A stretch of 64,000 nt of DNA from Panorpa germanica (GCA_963678705.1 OY783208.1:16937486-17001485); one strand, 5' to 3'. Counted from the first letter of the stretch, positions 45,957 through 55,807 are shown. Notes: generated by a model from the sequence alone, not told the origin. Made by a program: numbers and translations.

Positions 45957-46517
45957 TTAATTGATTTTCAGACTTAATAATTGGTTTATTCGTTTTAAAA
46001 AGTTATGGCAGAACCTATGTTCAACAACAAAAGGATCGGAATAAGAAAATTCAGAAGCAGTTATGGCCCATTTACGGGCTCTTATATAAAAATTAAGATC
46101 TGACAATTTACAATTAAAATATGGAGTATTATCCTCCTTAGTAATATATTTCAATACACTCTTTTTACTTTTACATGATTGAATGTCTATCTTATCACAA
46201 AAATTGTCAATAATAAAATCTCTTAACTCAGTTAAGTACCACTTATCAGAAAATTCCAAAAAAGCATGAAGATGATGATCAGTAATATCACTAACTTTAG
46301 AAGTTTCACTACTAACACAATATGTCACTAATGTACTAAATATTAAACACAAATCTTGACGAATATTATCATAATAATCTAATGTCAATGTAATAAAAAA
46401 CTGCTTACCAGGCCTAATACGTGTACGTCGCTCCGTAGCTGCCGCCGGAATGACAACTGATGACGGAGTTACTATGACGCTAGGTCTGATAGTATTAGTG
46501 ACGTCACGTAAGGCCAT
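45957..46517 (-). CDS. HUH endonuclease-like Rep protein (CRESS-type), endonuclease domain only
   Basis: 186 codons, intact frame. After a Val/Ser-rich leader and a basic patch (RRTRIRPGK), three motifs come in the order of a rolling-circle Rep: F40-F-I-T-L-T-L (motif I), H82-L-H84-A-F-L-E-F (HUH, motif II) and Y124-I-T-K127 in SVLKYITKED (motif III with the nicking Tyr). Such enzymes nick and join single-stranded DNA at an origin. There is no superfamily-3 helicase behind it: the frame ends 60 residues after motif III, followed by type 1 sequence. It is on the same strand as, and 190 bp downstream of, the polymerase pseudogene. The three motifs are clear; the family assignment is inferred from them. 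An alternative is a transposase of another HUH group. Confidence 0.65.
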   Translation of the reverse strand: MALRDVTNTIRPSVIVTPSSVVIPAAATERRTRIRPGKQFFITLTLDYYDNIRQDLCLIFSTLVTYCVSSETSKVSDITDHHLHAFLEFSDKWYLTELRDFIIDNFCDKIDIQSCKSKKSVLKYITKEDNTPYFNCKLSDLNFYIRARKWAITASEFSYSDPFVVEHRFCHNFLKRINQLLSLKIN

Positions 46518-46708
46518 TATTTCTTATAGCGGATGCGCCGGGTAGTTGTTCTAGACCCGGCGTGGTTTCCAATATTTTTTTTTCCTTTTATTAATGGACA
46601 ATTTGGTGCTCATATTTGATGTAATATGTTATAATTTTGTTCATCATCAACATGTTTTATCTCCAAATTACAAAATGCACATCTTACACAATTATCATTT
46701 ATCATTTA

Positions 46709-47985
46709 TCAGATATAATGGCCATATGGCAATGTATTTATCTTATTAACTAATATAAACCTTGTGTCATCATTAGCACTTAAGGCTAGTTTGTTTTGCT
46801 CTGTTGTGTATAAGTTATGGTCCTTAGACCTAATTGCATTTTGACATTTATAATCTAAATTATTATTGAATAGGGAGTCTTTGTAATCGTCAAAAGGAAG
46901 GCGACCTACAACAACATTTGATACACCCTTTGTCTTGGCAATAGGTTTATTTACACCCCCAATTTTGATGTAATACATTTTAGCACGCAAAGCAATGAGT
47001 TCCTTTATGATTTTACCATTGGGCATCTTTTTATTTGCTTGCGGTATATTGAATATGTTATCTAATGCATAATCAGATGTATCAAATTTTGCAACATCCC
47101 GTTTCATTTGTTCATATGGATTTTGATTGACAATCCATGTACATCAGTGTAACCTCTTTATATGTCTTCTGTATAAAATTGTAGTAAAAGTCATACATTA
47201 AGTGTTTAGAAATGTCTAAAATGCACATTCTAATATATATGGGTTTATTAAATTTAATTAAAGATTTATTCAATTCAACAGATATAAGATTTTCCGCAAA
47301 AGTACTTAGTTTCTTGAAATTAGGACTGCAAATCAAATTCTGTGCTCCACATCGACCCTCCCACCTAGTACACAATTTGATATTTCTATATTTTCTAATA
47401 TTTTCCATCGATTTGCCAAAAATGGCACAATTCATTAACTTATAAAAATTTTCATCAAAATCATATTTGGATAATTTCCTAAAATCCGTATTTAAATCGA
47501 TATATTTTTTTAGCCAAAATGATTGTGAGAATACTATAGTCCTATGTGTTTTAATAATTCTTTATTCCAAAATAACACATTGTTTTAAGTTCATTGTTTA
47601 TATTAGTTAAGTCATAAGTTTTATATTGCTTTTATTAGTTCTGGGTGGGTTCATTTTCTCCGTGCATAATTAAAAATCTTTATGCATATTATGTAATTCC
47701 CTAGGGTAATCCAAATCTACTTCAAACACATATCCATTGGAATCATTATCTAAAATAGTTAATATATCAAGCTGTTCTATTTCAGAACTTGTTAACCATC
47801 TGAAATTTCCATACGGTAAGCATTGCGTCATAGCCCAGCCATACAAGTTACATGCATCGTAGTACATTATATATTTCTTTGGCTTATTCAGATATGGGTT
47901 ATTCGCACATGAATAACGCTTTATAGCTTCGGTAATGCTACCTCTAATTCCACGCTCAAAAAATAACAGCATATCCATATCGGTT
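46709..47985 (-). pseudogene. Type-B DNA polymerase, catalytic part, broken
   Basis: Three collinear open segments. 47978-47670 has MYYDACNLYGWAM, which fits palm motif A with its Asp. 47565-47112 has NCAIFGKSMEN, which fits motif B, and LCTRWEGRCGAQ. 47107-46709 has KRDVAKFDTSDYALDN and ALSANDDTRFILVN. A damaged stretch separates segments 1 and 2 (about 47565-47670), and a frameshift separates segments 2 and 3 near 47110. At the motif-C position the sequence reads YMDCQS, so the expected acidic pair is not intact. The overall arrangement is that of the protein-primed family-B polymerases of Polinton/Maverick-like elements and some linear DNA viruses. The N-terminal part is not attached here, although separate copies exist at 40.6, 54.9 and 56.6 kb. 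Not functional as written. Confidence 0.8.
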
Positions 47986-48014
47986 ATCGGTAATTAATTT
48001 TGTTACAGCTTTCT

Positions 48015-48497
48015 CTAATATGTCATTATTAAGGTCCTTTTCAGTTTTGTTATCAATAGCTTGTTATCAATTTTTGAATCTATCATTGCCGGTATAATAT
48101 CAACTATCTGTTTAATTTTATTATCTAAATCCGCTGTACTTTTATTTAATTTGATAATATCAATATTAAATGTAGCATTTCTTGTTTTTTGTTCACTTAA
48201 ACAATTGGTTATAAAACCCTCCACTTTTGTCAGATGTGTACTAAAAAAATTCTGCATTAAACCCTCTACTTTAACCATTACTTTGTTCTCTATTATTCCA
48301 CCAACAAATTTTTTTGTAGTCGCATCATTTTCATCACTCGGTTCACTTAAATTCAATAATCGCCTCGATTCTATATCATAATTGTTATCATCCATTAAAT
48401 CAAATCCAATGCCAGGCAGACCATGGCATATTTTCTCTTCGCCATATTTATTATTATTAGACTTATAATATCGACCAAACTTATCGACTGACATTGT
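48015..48497 (-). CDS. Coiled-coil-type protein with N-terminal DKFGRYY motif
   Basis: Starts at MSVDKFGRYYKSNNN (about 48494) and reads GLPGIGFDLMDDNNYDIESR, then DATTKKFVGGIIENKV. A long segment with regular hydrophobic spacing follows (DIIKLNKSTADLDNKIKQIV), which suggests a trimeric or dimeric coiled coil. The frame shifts near the end (a reading with LNNDILEKAVTKLITDN lies in the next frame) and then meets the polymerase fragment. I have an impression that similar N-termini accompany insect polymerase-bearing elements, but I cannot confirm it. Possibly a structural or fibre-like protein of the same element. Confidence 0.5.
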   Translation of the reverse strand, partial: TMSVDKFGRYYKSNNNKYGEEKICHGLPGIGFDLMDDNNYDIESRRLLNLSEPSDENDATTKKFVGGIIENKVMVKVEGLMQNFFSTHLTKVEGFITNCLSEQKTRNATFNIDIIKLNKSTADLDNKIKQIVDIIPAMIDSKIDNKLLITKLKRTLIMTY

Positions 48498-48539
48498 ATC
48501 TTTGATTTTCAATTTAATAATTATGAGTATATATATATA

Positions 48540-48640
48540 TAAAAAAAAACAAAATTAGTATTATTATTATTATTATCCATATTATTATTATTATTATACA
48601 TAATACTAGTATACATAATATATAATACAAAATTAAAATA
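48540..48640. repeat. ATT-rich low-complexity tract
   Basis: (TTA)n/(TTAT)n tract also present at about 42770-42850. It belongs to the spacer that is duplicated along with the type 2 genes. Confidence 0.7.
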
Positions 48641-48668
48641 AAATAAATGTTATCATAAAAACACCTTC

Positions 48669-48752
48669 CTGCAACAAAAAAGAATAAGATTTAAGTTTCA
48701 TATTTATATATGTTAAATTTGTAGGGAAAAAAATGCTTATAATATAGCATAC
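48669..48752 (-). other. Conserved small intron after the type 2 stop codon
   Basis: Donor AAAAAAG|GTATGC at 48752 and acceptor TTTTTTGTTGCAG|GAAGG ending at 48669, 84 bp, AT-rich with a pyrimidine tract. The same pair occurs at about 42889-42972 and 58358-58447, and a variant at about 55808-55905. The donor follows the GRD stop by ~8 nt, so the intron would be in the 3' UTR. Confidence 0.6.
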
Positions 48753-48762
48753 CTTTTTTCTA

Positions 48763-49344
48763 ATCTCGCCCTAGATACTTATGTATTTCGGACGAATATT
48801 TACCTTCACCGGTATAGTACTGGTGATATGTGATAAACATGTCACCTAGAAACAGTGAAGGCCCGGGGAAGAATCCTCGACGCCCCCAATAAGCTGTGTG
48901 ATCGGCTATCCGCTCTATTAAAGCGTCTGTTAAATTGGTCACCTGTCGAAGTGGCAGTTGATTGCCTATCTGCTATTCTCTCTATAACTGCGTCAATTAA
49001 ATTTGTTACCTGCCGAATTGGTATCTCATTTGCCGTTGCATTCAATTGAACACATGTATGGAGGTAAGGGCTCCTGGTGCTGTTTGGAGGTGGAACCGGT
49101 ATTGATGGTTGCGCTTGCAATGCTGGTGAATGAACCGCCGCCATCGGTGGTATACATTGAATCTAGTACGTGGTACGTACATTCTTGCTCCTCCGGTGTT
49201 CTGTATTGTTGGCAATGCAGAAGATGATGATGCAGCAAGCAATGGTTGTTGCGTCATGTCAAAACTCGCATCCGTAGAAGTGACTTCTTCCATTACCACA
49301 CTGTCACAACTGTCTGTATCGTTTATAGTTATGGTACTGTTAGT
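48763..49344 (-). pseudogene. Type 2 WG-box protein, copy B
   Basis: Leader rich in Asp/Ser/Thr (TITINDTDSCDSVVMEEVTS), Ser/Ala linker (LLAASSSSALPTIQNTGGAR), MYVPRTRFNV, a Pro-rich piece (QPSIPVPPPNSTRSPYLHT), then VTNLIDAVIERIADR. The WG-box follows in a shifted frame: DHTAYWGRRGFFPGPSLFLG, DMFITYHQYYTGEGKYS, SEIHKYLGRD and stop. A tandem duplication of ~75 bp (two IERIAD blocks) and at least two frameshifts break it. Without those it would be a ~190-residue intracellular protein with a disordered N-terminus. Confidence 0.55.
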
Positions 49345-49439
49345 GTCAGAGCCATCAAAAATGATGCAGTTCCGTTATTTCTCCATTGTTTCTGGTGCTG
49401 GTCGTTTTTTTAATGTTATAGATACCATCCTTCAACGGA

Positions 49440-49670
49440 TTCTAGTCTCGGCCTTTTTCGTTGTGTAAAATTGAGCGATACTGGCCATCTTTCATGTGTA
49501 GCGTATGCTCTACAAGAATATTTTCAAAGTAGAGTGGCGGCGGTGGAATATATTCTCTCTTTTCACAATAGCTAAATATTCAATGAGCTAGTCTGTCAAA
49601 TCTTATATTATATTATCTATAATCACCGCCAATGGTATAAATGGTATTACTTCTTCTACTTCTAGTCTCT
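49440..49670 (-). pseudogene. Type 3 WG-box protein, copy with lost start
   Basis: LSPQRLEVEEVIPFIPLAVI aligns with the type 3 N-terminus, but the ATG is absent (ATT-rich sequence instead). The WG-box end (FENILVEHTLHMKDGQYRSI, LHNEKGRD) is recognisable in broken phase. It is interrupted upstream by the Helitron-bearing TA tract. Confidence 0.45.
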
Positions 49671-49816
49671 GTGGTGATAAAAATATTTAAACTTTTAAAT
49701 GCACTGGTTACACACAATAGTTTGCAGGACGAATTTTATCATTTTTTTTTACCTAGCGATATTTTTTTTTCCTAGCGTATATATTCAATTATATATATAT
49801 ATATACTAGCAAATCC

Positions 49817-49834
49817 GGCGAACTCCGTTTCGCC
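49817..49834 (-). terminator. Helitron 3' terminal hairpin
   Basis: A perfect 6-bp stem GGCGAA/TTCGCC with a 6-nt loop, 7 nt upstream of the CTAG end; this is the transposition termination signal of Helitrons. Confidence 0.85.
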
Positions 49835-49904
49835 ATCAGATGGCTTCGTTTTATGTAACATTTCGTTTGGTGATTAAAAGATGAAGAAAATTTTTTTTTT
49901 TGTT

Positions 49905-52579
49905 TTATATTTGAAAAGGAAAAATTTTATTCGCATCATTTCTAGGATGAACAGTATACATGCGACCTAGTGCATCAGTGGAAAACATCTGTGGCCAATC
50001 TGGAACTGGGGTTCCTTGTTTGCGACGTTGGAATTTCTTTGTTGATTGATTCCAAGTGTAATACTTGGGCATTTCAACGTACATCAGCGTCGCTGCGAAT
50101 GGATCTGCTTCACACATTGCAAAGAAGCTAGTCAATGTTGTCGATGGTGGTCTCTCAGCTCGTTGTGCCGCATTAGCCTCAGTGAAGTAAACTCTTTGGC
50201 CATTTTCCAAATGCACTGCTAAATGTACAACTGTGGGATATCTTTCATGAATTTGAAATGACAATAATCGCCACAGTGCTTCATTAGTACTGACGTATCT
50301 GCCCATTTGGAAGTTGCTGATTTCGTCATTCGCATTTTCCGACGCAATACCAAACACAGCCATGTCGCTGCCTTTTGTGACGTACTTGCACAAATATTTG
50401 ATTGATTTGGCCGAATGACAACTCTCAACGTTTGCATGTGTTTTGAAAATTCGTGATAGCAGCGGGCAATATGGTACAATGAATTCATTTCCGATCTCAA
50501 TCTCTTGATTTTTAACTTTAACTTTGATAGTTCGACCATTATCTTCTTTTGAACGCCGACGATAAACTGGATATCCATCGTTCCCTGTGACTGTTTCAGC
50601 AACTAACGGTCGATATCGTTTTGTGCACTTTCCATCAGCCATGCAAGGCGATAATGGATTTAATGCACTGCACGGTCCATGCACCATCTGTGTCGTCACA
50701 ATGTCGTGTAGATGGGGATCAGTGACTGGATCAGGAATTTCAGCTGATATGATGTCATCCACTTCATTTGAATGTAATTTGTTCAGCAACCAAATTAGGA
50801 TATGAGCATGCGGTAGTCCACGCTTCTGCCATTCCACCGAGTAAATATAACAACGTGTGTCACCAAAAACTCGATACTTAGTAAGCACATCCATCATAAC
50901 CTTGAGTTTTTGCTGAAATACTCTGGCGATTATGTCATGGCGATCTTGCGGTTTTTGGCCCGGTTCCAACTCACGTTCAATTTCCGTCCACTTCGGATTG
51001 CATGTGAACGTAATAAATAAATCCGGAGTTCCATAATTTCGCACGTACGTCATAGCGTCTTGAGCGTATTCGTGCATGTGTCGTGGGCTTCCGATGTAAG
51101 ATGATGGGAGAATCGTCAGACGTCCAATATTCTGAACATCACCATCTGAATGAATAGCATCACGCAAGTGTATATAGTCCTCAGATCGTAGCTTTGCCTG
51201 ATTGAATCGGATGAACGCTAAACGTTCGGTCTCGACTTTGACATACATGTCGACAGTGAATTGCTGGAATAGCCGACGGCACTTCAGAATGACATTTTCC
51301 TCATGTGTACGAATCATTATACGATACGCATAGTAATTCATTGCGCTTAGATTTTTATTCGTTGATACACCTGAAAATGCAAAATTAAATGAATTGTTAA
51401 TGGAAACCAATAATAGCAATAATAGCAATAATTAGTGTGTGAATATTGTACCTGTAATTGGATCGACCATCTTCAACGTGATGTCGTATCCGTCTTGCCC
51501 TTGCCAATAAATGATTGGATATTGTAACGCATCGTACAAACGATGTGTCTCGTTTACACGATGCATGATATTGCTTCTTCGCTGAACGACAATGTCTCGC
51601 GATTTAGTTGGATCGCCAACAATAATTGCAGCAACATCATTAACGGTGGGTGCATTGAATCTTCGCACATGTTCACCTGTTGGGGTACAATCCGCTCTTA
51701 TGACAAATTTGTGCGTATCCGATGGCATTCGTTCCAATGCTGTTTTGAACATAATAACCACAGCATTATTAGCGTGAAAAAATGCTTGCAACTGTTCAAT
51801 AATTCGTCTCTTTAACTGTTGTGTTCCCTGTATATTGCACCGCACATTCAGCTGATCCACCATCGACGAAATGAAATATATTTGCAGAAATTGATGCGGT
51901 TCATCTGGTGTTGGCACCATTGAACCATGCAAATGATATATTTGTCCTTGTATCTGTAATTGCAAACAATCATTTGTTGAAGAAGACGGTGTATTTTCTG
52001 ATCGTGTGATGGTGTAGTATGTGGTGTATATGTAGTTGTTATGTGTTGCAATTCATTGTGTTGGTGTGAGTGATTGGTTATTTGTGTTGTATCTTTTACC
52101 TTGCAAGTCGGCATGAAGCCGCCTTCTCGAATGATATTAGCTTCAAAGAAAGTCATGCGAAAGCAGTTATTGTATTCAAGGATGTGTTGAAGAAAATGGC
52201 TGGAATCGGGATCACTTCCACCGAACAATGGTTTCAGTGGCTGTGGTGGTGTAAGTAATGGATCCAGTTTGACTTTTCCACTTGCGCAGCACAATCCAGC
52301 CGTTTCTCTTTTGAACTTTAACGCATTGCAATATCGGCATATAGTCGTCGTTCGTCCAATATCTAAATTTTCATCATCACTCTAGTTCGCAGTGGGATCA
52401 TGTTGGAATGCCAAGCGATTGTATGATGCCAATGATCTTCGTGTGCTCACGCGTTGTCTCAATCGGGCATTTTCTGTTATTATATTTTGTCTTTCTTCGC
52501 TTAAGTTCTGTGAATACAGTTGTTGCTGGCTTGCATGTCTTGCGCGGCGGCCGATGTTCGCACGTCGTCCTCTAGGCAT
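49905..52579 (-). pseudogene. Helitron Rep (HUH) protein with two candidate introns
   Basis: Exon 1 (52579-52100): MPRGRRANIGRRARHASQQQ, then after a TAG at 52382-52384 a Cys-containing block (TICRYCNALKFKRETAGLC) and REGGFMPTCK. Intron 1 is 52099-51954 (AAG|GTAAAAG ... TTACAG). Exon 2 (51953-51452): IQGQIYHLHGSMVPTPDEPH to KMVDPIT. Intron 2 is 51451-51371 (ACAG|GTACAA ... TTTTCAG). Exon 3 (51370-49905): the Helitron-like N domain with LPSSYIGSPRHM, DLFITFTCNPKW, the HUH motif in GLPHAHILIWL, and YLCKYVTKGS with the paired Tyr. Phases fit exactly (0, then 1/2). It ends with a stop after MYTVHPRNDANKI; no helicase follows. Apart from the one TAG the frame is intact. It would nick and transfer single-stranded DNA during rolling-circle transposition. 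Confidence 0.85.
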
Positions 52580-53114
52580 TTTGGACTATGGACAGAGTGG
52601 TGAATGTAACCTTAAATGCACGATCCACATAATTTACACAGTTCAACTTACCACCTTAAAGACAAATGCCTGCAAATGCAAATTTGCACAATACACGTGA
52701 TTGATTTGATGGTTTCCAATTTAAATGTTAGGAAATGAATAACTTATTTTTTTAACTTTTTTTTCACAATTTCACAATGAACACAATACCGGTTTGTCAC
52801 ATGAAATTAATTAACTGTGCAGAGAATAATGAGTAGCTGTCAAACAATGTATCACGCACCGGCGCCTACTACTTAAAACACCGGTCTACTTAAAATATTG
52901 GTTTGTATATATGCTATGTATCAGAGTAGGCGCTGTATGTGAAAAAAGATTTCCCCGCTTTTCTGTTGAAATTTTTTCTGAATTCCTGAATTTTCTTTGC
53001 TATAAACCTCACGAAGCCCGAGACCTTTCCAACGAATGCAAAACCGTGGATATCGGTTCGTGCGTTCTGGAGTTATAACGTCAGGAAGGAAAACCCGACT
53101 TATTTTTATATAGT

Positions 53115-53117
<3 letters not shown>

Positions 53118-53148
<31 letters not shown>
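53118..53148. repeat. (TA)n tract at the Helitron target
   Basis: TA microsatellite continued at 49788-49805 on the other side of the Helitron; together they form the uninterrupted target. Confidence 0.9.
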
Positions 53149-53149
53149 A

Positions 53150-53640
53150 TTTTATCAAAAAATCATCATTTTTCACAAAACGGTAATCTAATTTTTGTAA
53201 ATATGATAAATTATTTATAAATTCTATATTATTTATATTACAATTTTCTAAATCTAATTTTATTAATGATTTTGGTAATTTTGTAATTTGAATATTTTCA
53301 TTCCTTTGTAAATACTTTGAAGGAACATATTCTCTGAGCTTTATTAGCTCTTCTTTTAAATTGTACTTTACAATTCATATGATTTATTGAATTAGAAAAC
53401 TTGCCCTCGCAATTGATGCATCTGTTAGATTAGTTACCTGCTGCAGTGGCAGGTGATTGTCTGTAGCATTCAATTGAATACTGGTTATGTAAGGGCGTCC
53501 GGTGATGTTTCTAGGTGCATGAATTGTCACCATCGCTGGTTGCGGTACATGAAATCTAGTTCTTGGAACATAAATTCTTGAAGTTGAAGATGCAGTATCA
53601 GCACCAACAGCAGCAGCATAGTCTCGCAATTGATCAGAAT
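53150..53640 (-). pseudogene. Type 2 leader inserted in a type 1/LRR gene (chimera), second copy
   Basis: Same arrangement as 41370-41980: MRDYAAAVGADTASSTSR, VPRTRFHVPQPAMVTIHAPR, VTNLTDASIA, then the type 1 sequence KVQFKRRANKAQRICSFKV-like and leucine-rich repeats (ITKIINKIRFRKL and LDCRFVKNDD in broken phase). The junction word CGCAATTGAT is present at both edges of the type 2 piece. Confidence 0.6.
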
Positions 53641-53794
53641 TTTGTAATGCATTTTTGTATTTGAATTATATTTATTATAGATATAATTTTTAAGAAGTGC
53701 ATTTTCTGGGTTTGCTTCGTCAATTTGTTTTGTCAATTTAAAATCACAAATTTACAAATAATCTTTTAGACTAATTGATCCAGATTTCTTATAA

Positions 53795-54016
53795 TTAATT
53801 TGACGAATAAGAAGCAACTGACATATCCTTCATATATCCTTTACGTAGATCTTGACACGTCTCAACGTTTTTGTATTCGTGTGATTTGATGCACAAAGAA
53901 CCCCATTTCAATATGGTATTGAACACTGATTGAAATCGTGTTACAATGAATGGTCTTATAATATTTCTCTCTTCTCCTCTGACTTTACAATACCATTGTG
54001 ATATATCACCTGGCAA
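53795..54016 (-). CDS. Conserved unknown open frame, copy 2
   Basis: 73 codons starting MPGDISQWYCKVRGEERNII, otherwise as the frame at 43490-43789 with one substitution (Phe to Tyr). A 3-bp insertion and base change upstream alter the N-terminal reading. Family unknown. Confidence 0.3.
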   Translation of the reverse strand: MPGDISQWYCKVRGEERNIIRPFIVTRFQSVFNTILKWGSLCIKSHEYKNVETCQDLRKGYMKDMSVASYSSN

Positions 54017-54416
54017 TAATGTGGTGACTTTTGTGCAAACTTCTGCTGTTCTAATACATTTATTATTGATTGAATAAAACTCTATAAAATAGTACTAAAG
54101 TAGCCTACCTTCACCTAAGTGATGATAATCTAATACATTTTTGTTTATTAAACCCATTTTATTTGATATCTTCCTGAACCACTGGTTGATATGGGAAAGT
54201 TATAGGTGGTGGCACACTATAGCTGTTGTTGCTCTAGCAATTGTCATGATGACCATCTGGGTTACAGATCTGGAGACAATTGAGGATATATAGTTAAATG
54301 TTGCAACATCGCTGGAAGCTACTTGGTTGTCTTAATGACCAGGTAAGCTTGGTGCAAATTCAGGTGCCGGGTGAGATGTTGCAGCATTTAGAAAACTACC
54401 AGGTCTACCAAGCACT

Positions 54417-54680
54417 TTAACAGTAAATAATGCTAAGTATATGAAACTTCCACAACCAACCTGTGAACCACGATGTACCAATACTTAAATCAGATATTGA
54501 GGGATCACATGAACGCCTTGATTTTAACTCTCTTTTGAATTTTCTGAATTTCTTCATCGTGCGTTTAGATGGGCTTATTAATTCTAATCTAGCTAGAATC
54601 AATCGGTTAGCTAACAGTTGTACAGTTGACTCATTTGGATGAACTTGTAATCTTTGTACGTTCTTCTTGCTGAAGTATTA
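54417..54680 (-). CDS. Unknown open frame with basic middle part
   Basis: Reads VQRLQVHPNESTVQLLANRL, ILARLELISPSKRTMKKFRK, FKRELKSRRSCDPSISDLSI and ends after LWKFHILSIIYC. A decayed copy is in the duplication at about 44160-44390. The basic Lys/Arg stretch and coding-like composition suggest a real protein part, possibly of the same element; not recognised. Confidence 0.3.
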
Positions 54681-54906
54681 ATTTCACTTCTTATGTATGA
54701 AACTTCTTGTTGTTATTGAGACAACCTTGCAGCATCCATAGAATTAGTGGCTACTGCCATCATTACCACACTGTCGTCACAACAACTGTCAGTGTCGTCT
54801 GAGCCTCTATCTAAAGTGATGGTCTGACTATCATCACTATGCGGTTGTTGCTGTTTTCACTATAAAAATACTGTAAACATCGATCACAAATATATTTCTT
54901 AACTTT

Positions 54907-55566
54907 TTATTTAGATATTTGGCTATGGACCAATTTACTTAAGTCTTTTATCCAACAGCAATGTCCCTTATCACCATTCTTTATGTATAATAAATTTATA
55001 TGCTTACTGGATACATCTTTAAATTTTGTATAGTACAATGGACCTATTACATTGTATATTTTACGATTTAGTTCTAACCCATAAACATTTATTGAGATAT
55101 TATGAACTTCAAATTTAGAAATATTATTTAAAGACAGTGGGAAAACAATGTTATCTAAATTAAATATCTCATTGTGATTTATATGTTTATAACTTTTGAC
55201 TCGATCACTGTGATTGAACGCGGGATATAAGGCAGATATAAAAGCCCACAAAAAACACTTATTATCATTGTTTTGAACATTAATCACTGCTTTCTTAGTG
55301 CTTATACATTTCGGCAGAGGAATATAAAAATTTCCATGCAACGGTTTATATTTATTAATATTCACTTGTAGATATAGCGTTTTATTTAAAGATTTACCAC
55401 TATCACGCTCCTGAAATTCATCTAATTGCACTCTTATTATTGAAATAATATTTGTGTCAAACCATAAATTTGAATCATCACCTAGTGCTGAAGAAATCAT
55501 CTTACTTTTATGCACTATTTGACTAATAACCTCTTCACCATTTACATTAACAAAATATTCGCACAC
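54907..55566 (-). CDS. N-terminal part of the type-B DNA polymerase, open
   Basis: 219 codons without a stop: SSALGDDSNLWFDTNIISII, LDEFQERDSGKSLNKTLYLQ, PLPKCISTKKAVINVQNNDN, KCFLWAFISALYPAFNHSDR, FPLSLNNISKFEVHNISINV, LLYIKNGDKGHCCWIKDLSK. This fits the region in front of the exonuclease domain in large protein-primed polymerases of insect mobile elements and viruses, as I recall the family. It ends with LVHSQISK and stop; the exonuclease and palm parts that should follow are elsewhere (46.7-48.0 kb, 60.8 kb). It is the best preserved of three N-terminal copies. Flanked by unknown frames on one side and a type 2 fragment on the other. Confidence 0.65.
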   Translation of the reverse strand: MCEYFVNVNGEEVISQIVHKSKMISSALGDDSNLWFDTNIISIIRVQLDEFQERDSGKSLNKTLYLQVNINKYKPLHGNFYIPLPKCISTKKAVINVQNNDNKCFLWAFISALYPAFNHSDRVKSYKHINHNEIFNLDNIVFPLSLNNISKFEVHNISINVYGLELNRKIYNVIGPLYYTKFKDVSSKHINLLYIKNGDKGHCCWIKDLSKLVHSQISK

Positions 55567-55807
55567 TAGTTAAAACTTGAAACTTTATTCATTAGCGGCT
55601 CCTCACACTATATGGTCCACGTTTATTAATTTTCCAAAAAAAATATATCCTCCAAAATTATTATTTTAAGAAATTTTATTTTTTTTACAAAAAAAAATAA
55701 TTATTTTTTAGCAAAAATAAATACATAATATTATAGAAAATAAATAAAAAAAGAGTTATCATCTGTAGTGTTCTTTTTTGTTTTGTTTTGTTCCTTATCA
55801 ATCTGCA

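Larger units (their letters stand above)
49806..53117 (-). mobile_element. Helitron with exact termini, helicase deleted
   Basis: 3,312 bp on the minus strand. The 5' end TCTACTATATAAAAATAAG is preceded by A (53118 complement). The 3' end is a hairpin followed by GGATTTGCTAG and then T (49805 complement). This is the canonical A|TC...CTAG|T insertion, made into a TA microsatellite. It encodes a Rep gene (49905-52579), but the ~1.5-kb or longer Pif1 helicase part that should follow is missing. It is therefore a Rep-only, internally deleted copy with both ends intact. It splits the WG-box/polymerase cluster, so it arrived after that cluster formed. Confidence 0.9.
53416..54700. repeat. ~1.28-kb segmental duplication, copy 2
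   Basis: Partner of 43112-44394. Small indels (for example AATAATGTGG against AATGTGG near 54017) break the unknown frame here. Confidence 0.85.

Noticed and set aside
45957..48497. Assigning the cluster to bidnaviruses or to Polintons
   Set aside because: No capsid, integrase, packaging ATPase or protease of either was found, and the Rep differs from the parvovirus-like kind. Both assignments go beyond what can be seen.
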